A stretch of 15,009 nt of DNA from Gemmobacter sp. GTDB taxonomy: Bacteria > Pseudomonadota > Alphaproteobacteria > Rhodobacterales > Rhodobacteraceae. Both the position numbers and the translations under genes were made by a program. Location: contig DOMY01000261.1 in the NCBI GenBank assembly GCA_003509785.1, forward strand, positions 1-15,009, written 5' to 3'. A model generated the notes under the pieces. The model ran no database searches and was not told where the DNA came from. It saw only the letters and a list, made by a program, of their open reading frames with translations. Below, piece after piece: positions 1-7,251 of the stretch (its first letter is position 1; each line of letters opens with the position of its first letter).

Positions 1-681
1 ATCGTCAAACACGATGAACGGCGATTTGCCGCCCAGTTCCAGCGTGACAGAGGCCAGATGCCGCGCCGCCGCCGCCATGACCACCCGCCCCACCTCGGGG
101 CTGCCGGTGAAGAAGATATGGTCGAAGGGCAGCGCCAGCAGGCGTTCCGCCATGATCTTGTCTCCCTCGATCACGGTGGCCAGATCGGGGTCCACGGCAT
201 CGGCCACCAGCCGGGCAATCAGGGCGGCGCTGGCCGGAGCCAGCTCTGAGGGTTTGACAATGGCACCATTGCCCGCCGCAAGACAGCTGACCAGCGGCCC
301 CAGCGCCAGCACGAAAGGATAGTTCCACGGCGCCAGAATCAGGCAGGTGCCCTTCGGTTCGGGCATCAGCCGGGCGCGGGTTCCCAGCCCGGAAAGCCCG
401 GTGCGCAGGCGGCGCGGGCGCATCCAGCGGCCCAGATTGCGGCGGGCATGGGCGATTTCCTGCAGCAGCGGCAGAATTTCCACCAGCGCCGTTTCGCTGG
501 CATTGCGCCCCAGATCCTGCGCCAGCGCCGCCACGATCTGCGGCTCTGCCCGCCGGATACCATCGGCCAGCCGCCCGAGAATCGCCCGGCGCAGCGCCAG
601 CCCCGGCACGCCATCCGGCCGTCGCCGCGCCGCACGGATGCGGGAAAAACGCATTTCGGGCACTGCCGCTTCGGGTTTCAT
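1..681 (-). CDS. aldehyde dehydrogenase, ALDH3-like (N-terminal part, cut by left edge)
   Basis: This frame runs open from an ATG at 681 down to base 1 and gives 227 residues with no stop, so the C-terminal half lies outside the window. The product oxidises an aldehyde to the acid using NAD(P)+. The signature motifs are the APWNYPF segment (about residues 117-123), KPSE of the cofactor site (143-146), FTGSPEVG at the nucleotide-binding turn (191-198), and VTLELGGKSP (212-221) with the general-base Glu215. The catalytic Cys would lie beyond the edge. The short N-terminus and the Rossmann motif spacing suit class 3 enzymes (fatty or coniferyl aldehyde dehydrogenases, about 450-480 residues); the substrate cannot be told. 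The start is supported by GGAGG nine bases upstream. The gene is divergent from the pst operon. No signal peptide is seen, so it is probably cytoplasmic. The family is clear; the substrate is unknown. Confidence 0.88.
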   Translation of the reverse strand, partial: MKPEAAVPEMRFSRIRAARRRPDGVPGLALRRAILGRLADGIRRAEPQIVAALAQDLGRNASETALVEILPLLQEIAHARRNLGRWMRPRRLRTGLSGLGTRARLMPEPKGTCLILAPWNYPFVLALGPLVSCLAAGNGAIVKPSELAPASAALIARLVADAVDPDLATVIEGDKIMAERLLALPFDHIFFTGSPEVGRVVMAAAARHLASVTLELGGKSPFIVFDD

Positions 682-820
682 GAAAAAACGCCTCCAGGCT
701 GGATTCCAACATGATCTTAAGTGTTTTCGGCCCTTTGCATCGGATAACCCGGCGTCAGATTCCTTAATTTTGCCAGAAAGCCCGAAATATCATCCCGAAA
801 TGGCGGGTTGGCAGGGGCGT

Positions 821-849
821 CTTTTACAGAACTGTCACAATTGTCTTAC
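821..849 (+). promoter_or_regulatory. Pho box array (PhoB binding sites) upstream of pstS
   Basis: Three 7-base units recur at an exact 11-base period: CTTTTAC (821-827), CTGTCAC (832-838) and GTCTTAC (843-849). They share T, T, A and C at positions 2, 4, 6 and 7. The middle unit matches the PhoB half-site CTGTCAT at six of seven bases. Known Pho boxes are two such units with a 4-base spacer, where PhoB stands in for a -35 element. If units 1 and 2 form the box, a weak -10 would fall near 847-856 (TACATA or TAGGGT), leaving a leader of about 65 bases to pstS. The location in front of pstS and the presence of phoB in the same operon make autoregulation likely. The exact -10 is uncertain. Confidence 0.72.
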
Positions 850-928
850 ATAGGGTTCACACCGCAGCGTTACCCCGTCGCCAAGGACGCCCGGTGCGTC
901 CGGGAAACGGACTTTGCAGGAGCAACCC

Positions 929-1969
929 ATGTCTGTCATGAAACTTTCCGCCTCGGTGATCGCTATCGCCGCCGTCTCGGCCACTGCCGCCATGGCCCGC
1001 GACAACGTTCAGGTTTCCGGTTCTTCGACCGTTCTGCCCTATGCCACCATCGTGGCCGAAGCCTTTGGCGAAAACTTCGATTTCCCGACCCCGGTTGTCG
1101 AAGGTGGTGGTTCGGGTGCCGGCCGCAAGAAGCTGTGTGAAGGCGTGGGCGAAAACACCATCGACATCGCCAACTCTTCCTCGCGCATCAAGCAGTCGGA
1201 CATCGACCTCTGCACCACCAATGGCGTGGCCGAGATCATGGAAGTCCGCATCGGCTATGACGGCATCGTGTTCGCTTCGGACATCAACGGCCCGGAATTC
1301 GCTTTCACCCCGGCTGACTGGTACAATGCTCTGGCTGCCGAAGTCGTGAAGGATGGCGCCATCGTCGCCAACCCGAACAAGACCTGGGCCGATGTGAACG
1401 CCGCCCTGCCCGCTCAGGCGCTGCTGGCCTTCATCCCGGGCACCAAGCACGGCACCCGCGAAGTGTTCGACGAAAAAGTGATCGTCGAAGGCTGCGAAAC
1501 CTCGGGCGCCATGGAAGCCTTCAAGGCCGCTGCTGGCGGTGACGAAGATGCCGCGCATGACAAGTGCATGGCGCTGCGCACCGATGGCGTTTCGGTCGAC
1601 GTTGACGGCGACTATACCGAAACCCTGGCCCGCCTGTCGGCCAACCCGAACGCCATCGGCGTGTTCGGCCTGTCGTTCTACCAGAACAACACCGACAAAC
1701 TGCGCGTTGCCACCATGGGCGGCGTGATCCCGACCGTGGAATCGATCGCTGCCGGTGACTATCCGGTGTCGCGCCCGCTGTTCTTCTATGTGAAGAAAGC
1801 CCATATCGGCGTGATCCCCGGCCTGAAAGAGTTCGTCGAATTCTTCGTGTCCGATGACATGGCTGGCCCGGAAGGCCCGCTGGCCGCCTATGGCCTGGTG
1901 TCCGACCCGGAACTGGCTGCCACCCAGCAGATGGTTGCTGACGAAGTGCCGATGGGCCCGCTGAACTGA
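929..1969 (+). CDS. pstS: periplasmic phosphate-binding protein PstS
   Basis: This is the substrate-binding subunit of the high-affinity phosphate ABC importer; it captures phosphate in the periplasm and delivers it to PstCA. The 346-residue protein begins with a clear signal peptide: Lys5, a hydrophobic core, and probable cleavage after Ala-Met-Ala23. Phosphate-site motifs typical of the family follow: VSGSSTVLPY (29-38), EGGGSGAG (58-65), and DIANSSSR (79-86). A GTKHGTRE loop lies near 171-178. Four cysteines fall in two close pairs (Cys70/Cys95, and two near 190 and 210), which could form disulfides in the periplasm (inference). The ATG at 929 is preferred because AGGAG sits six bases upstream; an in-frame TTG at 914 would run through that ribosome site and spoil the signal peptide. 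Codon choice is richer in GCT, GGT and GAA than in neighbouring genes, as expected for an abundant protein. It is first in the operon, downstream of a Pho box. Confidence 0.95.
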   Translation: MSVMKLSASVIAIAAVSATAAMARDNVQVSGSSTVLPYATIVAEAFGENFDFPTPVVEGGGSGAGRKKLCEGVGENTIDIANSSSRIKQSDIDLCTTNGVAEIMEVRIGYDGIVFASDINGPEFAFTPADWYNALAAEVVKDGAIVANPNKTWADVNAALPAQALLAFIPGTKHGTREVFDEKVIVEGCETSGAMEAFKAAAGGDEDAAHDKCMALRTDGVSVDVDGDYTETLARLSANPNAIGVFGLSFYQNNTDKLRVATMGGVIPTVESIAAGDYPVSRPLFFYVKKAHIGVIPGLKEFVEFFVSDDMAGPEGPLAAYGLVSDPELAATQQMVADEVPMGPLN

Positions 1970-1983
1970 TCCTGCAAAATCCA

Positions 1984-2006
1984 GGGGGTGCGGTTGCCGC
2001 GCCCCC
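1984..2006 (+). terminator. strong hairpin between pstS and pstC (attenuator or mRNA-stabilising stem)
   Basis: GGGGGTGCGG and CCGCGCCCCC form a 10-bp stem (nine Watson-Crick pairs and one U-G pair) around a TTG loop, beginning 14 bases after the pstS stop. It is followed by TTCCCCTCC rather than a run of T, so complete intrinsic termination is unlikely. The likely role is partial termination, or protection of the pstS 3' end so that binding protein exceeds permease. The structure is seen directly; the role is inferred. Confidence 0.6.
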
Positions 2007-2030
2007 TTCCCCTCCAGTTGGACGCGAGCC

Positions 2031-3491
2031 ATGAGCGTTGGTCTAATCTCTCTGATCGTTCTGGGCCTCGCGGCCCTCGGTTTCTTTCTCGGGCGCCAGA
2101 AGGCGCTTTCTTCCGTAAAGGGGGATGCGCGTCTCTTGCACTCCCTGCCCTCATATTATGGCTGGTCGGTCGCGCTGTTCACTGCGGTGCCCGCGATGCT
2201 GGTGATGATTGTCTGGCTCTTCGTGCAGCCGACGCTGCTTGAAACTCAGGTTGCCTCCACCATTCCCGCCGAAAACATCGCAGCCTCGGGCAATATCAGC
2301 CTGGTCATGGCCGATGTGCGCCGGATCGCCGATGGGCTTGATCTGGTCGCCGCCCGCGCCGGTCTGGATGAGGCTGGCATTGACGCGCTGCGCGCCGATT
2401 TTTCCGATCTGCGCGGCCGTCTGGCCGAAGTCGGCGTCGCCCTGGGCGCCAATGTCGATGGCGCGATCCTCGCCGCCGCCAAGGAATATCGCACCTATTC
2501 CAACTCGCTCCGCCTGGGCATGAGCGTGGTTGTCCTGCTCGCCGCGCTGATCGGCGCCGGCTTTGCCTGGATGCGCATCTCGCCGGACCTGCGCGCGCGC
2601 AATCTGGTGGAACAATTCACCATGGCCCTGCTGATCGGCTGTTCGCTGATCGCTGTGGCCACGACTGCGGGCATCATCGCCTCGCTGGTCTTCGAAACCT
2701 GGCATTTCTTCCAGCTTTATCCGGCCAAGGATTTCTTCTTCTCGCTGACCTGGAACCCGCAGTTCCGTGGCGGCTCTGATCTGGGGCTGTGGCCGCTGGT
2801 CTGGGGCACCATGTATGTCAGCTTCATCTCGCTGGTGGTGGCCGTGCCGATCGGCCTGATGGCCGCCATCTACCTGTCGGAATATGCCTCGCCGCGGATG
2901 CGGGCCACGGCCAAGCCGCTGCTGGAAATCCTGGCGGGCATCCCCTCCATCGTCTACGGCCTTTTCGCGCTGGTGACGGTGGGGCCGCTGCTGCGCGACT
3001 GGATCGCGGGCCCGCTGGGCCTTGGCAATTCGTCTTCCTCGGTGATGACCGCAGGCCTCGTGATGGGCATCATGCTGATCCCCTATGTGTCGTCGCTGTC
3101 GGATGACATCATCAACGCCGTGCCGCAGGCCATGCGCGACGGGTCGTTCGGTCTGGGCGCCACCCAGTCGGAAACCGTGAAGCGCGTGGTTATCCCTGCC
3201 GCCCTGCCGGGCATCGTGGGCGCCATCCTTCTGGCCGCCAGCCGCGCCATCGGCGAAACCATGATCGTGGTGATGGGCGCCGGTGCCGCCGCCCAGCTGA
3301 GCCTGAACCCATTCGAAGCCATGACCACCGTTACCGTGAAGATCGTCAGCCAGCTGACCGGCGATACCGAATTCGCCAGCCCTGAAACGCTGGTGGCCTT
3401 TGCGCTGGGTCTGACGCTGTTCTGCATCACCCTCGCCCTCAACGTCCTCGCGCTCGTCATCGTGCGCAAGTATCGGGAGCAATACGAATGA
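2031..3491 (+). CDS. pstC: phosphate ABC transporter permease PstC with N-terminal extension
   Basis: PstC is one of the two inner-membrane channel subunits of the phosphate importer and pairs with PstA. The core permease fold starts near residue 258 (MYVSFISLVVAVPIGL) and includes the cytoplasmic EAA-type coupling loop at about 373-393 (GLGATQSETVKRVVIPAALPG), which contacts PstB. At 486 residues it is about 160 longer than E. coli PstC. The extra N-terminus has two membrane helices (about 4-21 and 45-66), a mostly helical soluble segment (about 70-160), then another helix at 163-181. This long form is known in alphaproteobacteria as a PstC N-terminal domain of unknown function. The ATG start has only a weak ribosome site (GGA, eight bases upstream), which could keep synthesis below that of PstS. 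The stop overlaps the pstA start (ATGA), indicating translational coupling. Confidence 0.94.
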   Translation: MSVGLISLIVLGLAALGFFLGRQKALSSVKGDARLLHSLPSYYGWSVALFTAVPAMLVMIVWLFVQPTLLETQVASTIPAENIAASGNISLVMADVRRIADGLDLVAARAGLDEAGIDALRADFSDLRGRLAEVGVALGANVDGAILAAAKEYRTYSNSLRLGMSVVVLLAALIGAGFAWMRISPDLRARNLVEQFTMALLIGCSLIAVATTAGIIASLVFETWHFFQLYPAKDFFFSLTWNPQFRGGSDLGLWPLVWGTMYVSFISLVVAVPIGLMAAIYLSEYASPRMRATAKPLLEILAGIPSIVYGLFALVTVGPLLRDWIAGPLGLGNSSSSVMTAGLVMGIMLIPYVSSLSDDIINAVPQAMRDGSFGLGATQSETVKRVVIPAALPGIVGAILLAASRAIGETMIVVMGAGAAAQLSLNPFEAMTTVTVKIVSQLTGDTEFASPETLVAFALGLTLFCITLALNVLALVIVRKYREQYE

Positions 3492-4828
3492 CCGACGCGA
3501 GCCTCAATCCCGCCGCGCCGAAATCCCTTCTGACCGCCGACGCCCGCACCCGCAACCGCAGGGCCGCAGAAATGCGGTTCCGCATGATCGGCCTCAGCGC
3601 CGTTCTGCTGGGTCTGGTGGCGCTGGTGTTCCTGATGGTCTCGATCCTCGGGAACGGTGTTGGCGCCTTCCGGCAGACCTTCGTTGAAATTCCCGTCATG
3701 CTGGATCCTGCGGCGCTGGACAAATCCGGCAACCGCGACGTCGAACAGATGAAGAAGGTCACGACCGTCGGCTATGGCAAACTGATCGAAAAGGCGCTGG
3801 GGGCTGAACTGGTCGCCCGCAACATCGACACCCAGGGCCTGACCTCGAAAGACATCATGGGCCTGATGTCGAAGGAAGCCCCGGCCGATCTGCGCAACCA
3901 GGTGCTGGCCAACCCCGATCTGCTGGGCCAGACCATCACCTTCAACGGCTTTGCCACCAGCCGCGTCGACGGGTTCTTCAAGGGCCGCGTCACCATGGAT
4001 TCGGCGCTGCGTGACAGCAACATCAGCCCCGAACAGCTGACCGTGGCGCAGGCCATGGCCGATGCCGGCCTGATCGAGGTGAAGTTCAACCTGTCTTTCC
4101 TGACCGCCCCCGATGCCTCGGAACTGCGCCCGGAAGCTGCGGGTCTTGGTGTCGCCATCCTCGGTTCGGCCTATATGATGCTGATCGTGCTGGCCCTGTC
4201 GCTGCCGATCGGTGTTGCCAGCTCGATCTACCTTGAGGAACTGGCCCCGAAGAACAAATGGACGGACATGATCGAGGTGAACATTGCCAACCTCGCCGCG
4301 GTTCCGGCCATCGTCTACGGGATCCTGGCACTGGCGCTGTTCATCAACTTTGCGGGCCTGCCGCAATCCGCGCCCATCGTCGGCGGCCTCGTGCTGACGC
4401 TGATGACCCTGCCCACCATCATCATCGCCACCCGCGCCGCACTGAAGGCCGTGCCGCCTTCGATCCGCGATGCGGCGCTGGGGGTTGGTGCATCCCGGAT
4501 GCAGGCCATCTTCCACCACGTCCTGCCGCTGGCCATGCCCGGCATCCTGACCGGCACCATCCTTGGTCTGGCCCGTGCCCTTGGCGAAAGCGCCCCCCTG
4601 CTGCTGATCGGCATGGTGGCCTTCGTGAAGGATTACCCCGCCGCCCCGCCGGAAGGCCTGATGCAGCCCGCCACCGCCCTGCCCGTGCAGGTGTATCAGT
4701 GGACCCAACGCTCCGATCCGGCCTTTGTCGAACGGGCCTCGGGCGCCATCATCGTGCTGCTTGTCTTCCTTCTCATCATGAACGCGGTCGCCATCATCCT
4801 GCGCCGCCGTTTCGAACGTCGCTGGTAA
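3488..4828 (+). CDS. pstA: phosphate ABC transporter permease PstA with N-terminal extension
   Basis: This is the second channel subunit of the Pst importer. The 446-residue protein is about 150 longer than the E. coli form. After a cytoplasmic N-terminus comes one membrane helix (about 33-54), then a predominantly polar segment (about 58-215) that by topology should face the periplasm; this matches the DUF3333-type extension of alphaproteobacterial PstA. The permease core follows (about 219-440), with the SIYLEELAPKN turn at 246-256 and the EAA-type loop at 331-351 (LGVGASRMQAIFHHVLPLAMP) for coupling to PstB. It ends with a positively charged RRRFERRW tail. The start codon overlaps the pstC stop by four bases, so translation is probably coupled; pstB begins ten bases after the stop. 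The family call is secure. The function of the extension is unknown. Confidence 0.94.
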   Translation: MTDASLNPAAPKSLLTADARTRNRRAAEMRFRMIGLSAVLLGLVALVFLMVSILGNGVGAFRQTFVEIPVMLDPAALDKSGNRDVEQMKKVTTVGYGKLIEKALGAELVARNIDTQGLTSKDIMGLMSKEAPADLRNQVLANPDLLGQTITFNGFATSRVDGFFKGRVTMDSALRDSNISPEQLTVAQAMADAGLIEVKFNLSFLTAPDASELRPEAAGLGVAILGSAYMMLIVLALSLPIGVASSIYLEELAPKNKWTDMIEVNIANLAAVPAIVYGILALALFINFAGLPQSAPIVGGLVLTLMTLPTIIIATRAALKAVPPSIRDAALGVGASRMQAIFHHVLPLAMPGILTGTILGLARALGESAPLLLIGMVAFVKDYPAAPPEGLMQPATALPVQVYQWTQRSDPAFVERASGAIIVLLVFLLIMNAVAIILRRRFERRW

Positions 4829-4838
4829 GAGGCCCCCA

Positions 4839-5636
4839 ATGAACGATATGCGAATTGTGGAGAGAACTGTGTCCACGGATACCGCCAAGATGACTGCCCG
4901 GCGCGCGCAGGTCTATTACGGTGACAACCACGCCCTCAAGGATGTCGATGTCGATATCCTCGACAAGACCGTGACTGCCTTCATCGGCCCCTCGGGCTGC
5001 GGCAAATCCACCTTCCTGCGCTGCCTGAACCGCATGAACGACACCGTGGCATCGGCCCGCGTGATGGGCGAGATCAAGCTGGACGGCGAAGACATCTACG
5101 ACAAGCGCGTGGACCCGGTCGTGCTGCGCGCCAAGATCGGCATGGTGTTCCAGAAGCCGAACCCCTTCCCCAAGTCGATCTATGAAAACGTGGCCTATGG
5201 TCCGCGGATTCACGGTCTGGCCCGCGGCAAGGCGGAACTGGATGCCATCGTGGAAACCTCGCTGAAGAAAGCCGCCCTCTGGAACGAGGTCAAGGACCGT
5301 CTGGATGCCCCCGGCACCGGCCTGTCCGGCGGCCAGCAGCAGCGTCTGTGCATCGCCCGCGCCATTGCCACCTCGCCCGAGGTGCTGCTGATGGACGAGC
5401 CCTGCTCGGCATTGGACCCGATCGCCACCGCCCAGGTCGAAGAGCTGATCGACGAACTGCGTTCGCAGTTCTCGGTCGTGATCGTGACCCACTCGATGCA
5501 GCAGGCGGCCCGCGTCAGCCAGCGCACCGCGTTCTTCCACCTTGGTCATCTGGTGGAATACGGCGAAACCGGGCAGATCTTCACCAATCCGAAAGATCCC
5601 CGTACCGAATCCTACATCACCGGCCGGATCGGCTGA
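4839..5636 (+). CDS. pstB: phosphate ABC transporter ATP-binding protein PstB
   Basis: PstB is the cytoplasmic ATPase that powers phosphate import through PstCA. The 265-residue sequence has all the ABC motifs: Walker A GPSGCGKST (50-58), Q-loop Gln105 within VFQKPNPFPKSIYENVAYG, which is diagnostic for PstB, signature LSGGQQQR (162-169), Walker B VLLMDEP (182-188) followed by the PstB-typical CSALDPIAT, and the switch His218 (VTHSMQQA). The C-terminus YGETGQIFTNPKDPRTESYITGR is also typical of the family. An N-terminal extension of about 20 residues precedes the first strand. Internal ATGs at 4848 and 4890 are possible alternative starts, but the call at 4839 follows closely after pstA with a GAGG-like site between the two. 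There are no missing catalytic residues. Confidence 0.96.
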   Translation: MNDMRIVERTVSTDTAKMTARRAQVYYGDNHALKDVDVDILDKTVTAFIGPSGCGKSTFLRCLNRMNDTVASARVMGEIKLDGEDIYDKRVDPVVLRAKIGMVFQKPNPFPKSIYENVAYGPRIHGLARGKAELDAIVETSLKKAALWNEVKDRLDAPGTGLSGGQQQRLCIARAIATSPEVLLMDEPCSALDPIATAQVEELIDELRSQFSVVIVTHSMQQAARVSQRTAFFHLGHLVEYGETGQIFTNPKDPRTESYITGRIG

Positions 5637-5649
5637 GGAGACCTGCCCG

Positions 5650-6375
5650 ATGAACAACGAAAAGCATATCGTTTCGTCCTTCGACCGCGATCTGGAAGGC
5701 GTTCAGGCGATGGTCATGAAGATGGGCGGCCTTGTCGAGGCCGCCATGCTGGACGCCGCACAGGCGCTGGACACCCGTGACGAAGAACTGGCCCTGCGCG
5801 TCCGCAAGGGCGACGAGGCCATCGACGCGCTGGAAGAACAGATCCAGACCGAATGTGCCCGCCTGATCGCCCTGCGTGGCCCGACGGCCAGCGACCTGCG
5901 CACCGTGCTGACGGTGATGCGGATCGCGGGCAATCTGGAACGCTGCGGCGATTATGCCAAGAACCTGGCAAAACGCGGCACGCTTCTGGCCCAGATGACC
6001 CCCATCGAAGGCGCCACCGGCTCCATCCGCCGCATGACCCGCGCCGTGGTCATGATGCTGAAGGATGCGCTGGATGCCTATATCGCCCGCGATGCGGCCA
6101 TGGCCAAGGATGTGCGCATCCGCGACCGTGAGGTGGATCAGATGTATAATGCGCTGTTCCGCGAATTCCTGACCCATATGCTGGAAGATCCGCGCAACAT
6201 CACCCCCAGCATGCACCTGCATTTCATCGCCAAGAACATCGAGCGCGTGGGCGACCATGCGACCGGAATCGCCGAACAGGTCGTCTATCTCGTCGAAGGC
6301 AAGCTGCCGGAAGACGAGCGCCCGAAAGCCTCGGGTGTCAGCGCTCTTGCCGCGGCTTCCGCAACCGGAGAATAA
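5650..6375 (+). CDS. phoU: phosphate signalling regulator PhoU
   Basis: PhoU is a cytoplasmic all-helical protein that links the Pst transporter to the PhoR/PhoB pathway, repressing the Pho response when phosphate is plentiful and restraining Pst uptake. The 241-residue protein has the two expected three-helix-bundle repeats, each with its metal-binding ExxxD motif: RIAGNLERCGDYAKN (Glu97, Asp101) and FIAKNIERVGDHATGIAE (Glu198, Asp202). The ATG at 5650 is chosen because GAGGAG lies nine bases before it and the protein aligns from MNNEKHIVSSFDRDLE. The frame stays open upstream to 5542 within pstB, but that part is a shadow of pstB. The last 25 residues, after the second bundle, are Ala/Ser-rich and look disordered. 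Confidence 0.95.
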   Translation: MNNEKHIVSSFDRDLEGVQAMVMKMGGLVEAAMLDAAQALDTRDEELALRVRKGDEAIDALEEQIQTECARLIALRGPTASDLRTVLTVMRIAGNLERCGDYAKNLAKRGTLLAQMTPIEGATGSIRRMTRAVVMMLKDALDAYIARDAAMAKDVRIRDREVDQMYNALFREFLTHMLEDPRNITPSMHLHFIAKNIERVGDHATGIAEQVVYLVEGKLPEDERPKASGVSALAAASATGE

Positions 6376-6379
6376 GCCA

Positions 6380-7072
6380 ATGGCAGCGCAGGAACAGCCG
6401 ACCGTCCTTCTGGTGGAGGATGAACCGGCGCAGCGCGAAGTGCTGGCCTATAACCTTGAGGCCGAAGGCTTCGCCGTCACCCAGGCAGGTGACGGCGAAG
6501 AGGCTTTGATGCTGGTGGACGAGGCCGCGCCCGATATCATCATTCTCGACTGGATGATGCCCAACCTCTCGGGGATCGAGGTCTGCCGCCGCCTGAAGAT
6601 GCGCCCGGAAACCCGCGGCATCCCGATCATCCTTCTGTCGGCCCGCGCCGAAGAGGTGGATCGGGTGCGCGGCCTGGAAACCGGCGCGGATGATTATGTG
6701 GTCAAGCCCTATTCCGTGCTGGAACTGATGGCGCGGGCGCGGGCGCAGCTGCGCCGGGTGCGTCCCTCCACGGCGGGCGTGGTGCTGGAATTCGAGGATA
6801 TCCGCCTGGATCCCGAAACCCATCGCGTCTACCGGGCCAGCAATGTGCTGAAACTCGGTCCCACCGAATTCCGCCTGCTGACCACCTTCATGGAAAAGCC
6901 GGGCCGCGTCTGGAGCCGCGAGGCTCTGCTGGACCGGGTCTGGGGCCGCGACATCTATGTCGATACCCGGACGGTCGATGTGCATATCGGCCGGCTGCGC
7001 AAGGCTTTGTGCCAGTTCGGCGGCGAAGACCCGCTGCGCACGGTGCGCGGCGCGGGCTATGCCCTGGGCTGA
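6380..7072 (+). CDS. phoB: phosphate regulon response regulator PhoB
   Basis: This is a 230-residue OmpR/PhoB-class transcription factor. The receiver domain (about 7-122) shows the acidic pair Glu13-Asp14, the phosphoacceptor Asp57 in IIILDWMMP, Ser87 and Lys109 in VVKPYS. The C-terminal winged-helix DNA-binding domain (about 132-229) has the LGPTEFRLL and VDVHIGRLRKAL segments and ends in VRGAGYALG. When phosphorylated it should bind Pho boxes such as the one upstream of pstS. The ATG at 6380 follows the phoU stop by four bases, with GGAG at 6367-6370; the open frame further upstream is inside phoU. No phoR gene follows: the next gene is on the opposite strand, so its kinase must be encoded elsewhere. 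The identity as PhoB rather than another OmpR-type regulator rests on sequence and operon context. Confidence 0.94.
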   Translation: MAAQEQPTVLLVEDEPAQREVLAYNLEAEGFAVTQAGDGEEALMLVDEAAPDIIILDWMMPNLSGIEVCRRLKMRPETRGIPIILLSARAEEVDRVRGLETGADDYVVKPYSVLELMARARAQLRRVRPSTAGVVLEFEDIRLDPETHRVYRASNVLKLGPTEFRLLTTFMEKPGRVWSREALLDRVWGRDIYVDTRTVDVHIGRLRKALCQFGGEDPLRTVRGAGYALG

Positions 7073-7092
7073 CGCAGGATAAGGCCCGTCGC

Positions 7093-7112
7093 AGGGGGCG
7101 CTCGCGCCCCCT
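7093..7112 (+). terminator. hairpin after phoB
   Basis: AGGGGGCG and CGCCCCCT form a perfect 8-bp stem around a CTCG tetraloop, 21 bases beyond the phoB stop. It lacks a T-run, which is common for GC-rich alphaproteobacterial terminators. It is the first of several hairpins in this convergent gap and probably ends the pst-pho transcript or stabilises its 3' end. Confidence 0.6.
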
Positions 7113-7130
7113 CTGGCCTGCGGCCATTCA

Positions 7131-7210
7131 CCCCCTGAGGATATTTTGACAACGGGAAGATGCAGGGGCGCGATCTTCCCTCTTCCCGTTGTCAAAATAT
7201 CCTCGGGGGG
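7131..7210. terminator. giant inverted repeat (30-base arms) between convergent operons
   Basis: The arms are 7131-7160 and 7181-7210. Bases 7137-7160 are exactly complementary to 7181-7204 (24 bp); the arms then extend by one T-G wobble and five C-G pairs. The 20-base spacer (7161-7180) itself ends in ATCTTCCC, which can pair with GGGAAGAT at 7154-7161 to give an alternative 8-bp hairpin. The arm contains the run GAGGATATTTTGAC, far more AT-rich than its surroundings. Lying between the 3' ends of phoB and the MacB-like permease, it is best read as a bidirectional terminator. From memory, GAGGATATTT-type motifs recur at gene ends in Rhodobacteraceae, so this may be a copy of a dispersed repeat family; I cannot confirm that here. 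Confidence 0.75.
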
Positions 7211-7211
7211 A

Positions 7212-7247
7212 GGCGCCGCAGGCGCCGTGGGGGGCGGAAAGCCCCCC
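7212..7247 (-). terminator. double hairpin just downstream of the MacB-like permease gene
   Basis: Two stems sit next to each other. GGGGGGC (7229-7235) pairs with GCCCCCC (7241-7247) around a 5-base loop, only four bases past the permease stop on the minus strand. GGCGCC (7212-7217) pairs with GGCGCC (7221-7226) around a 3-base loop. Read on the minus strand, the first stem is the natural terminator of the efflux operon, and the giant palindrome at 7131-7210 follows as back-up. Confidence 0.55.
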
Positions 7248-7251
7248 GCCT

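Noticed and set aside
914..928. TTG start for pstS at 914
   Set aside because: The AGGAG ribosome site at 918-922 lies inside this extension and serves the ATG at 929, which also gives a proper signal peptide.
857..2032. 391-codon open frame on the minus strand opposite pstS
   Set aside because: It is a high-GC antisense shadow of pstS with His/Gly/Asp-rich composition and no family features.
2151..3482. 443-codon open frame on the minus strand opposite pstC
   Set aside because: It is a shadow of pstC: low-complexity His/Gln/Gly/Asp composition, no recognisable domain and no ribosome site.
3083..4888. 601-codon open frame on the minus strand opposite pstA
   Set aside because: It lies antisense to pstC, pstA and the start of pstB, is rich in His, Gln, Gly and Asp as expected of a high-GC shadow frame, and has no domain motifs. 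The plus-strand genes have clear family motifs.
5542..5649. Upstream extension of phoU into pstB
   Set aside because: The sequence there encodes the PstB C-terminus in another frame. The ATG at 5650 has a GAGGAG site and matches the PhoU N-terminus.
6257..6379. Upstream extension of phoB into phoU
   Set aside because: This part is a shadow of phoU. The receiver domain begins normally after the ATG at 6380, which has a GGAG site.
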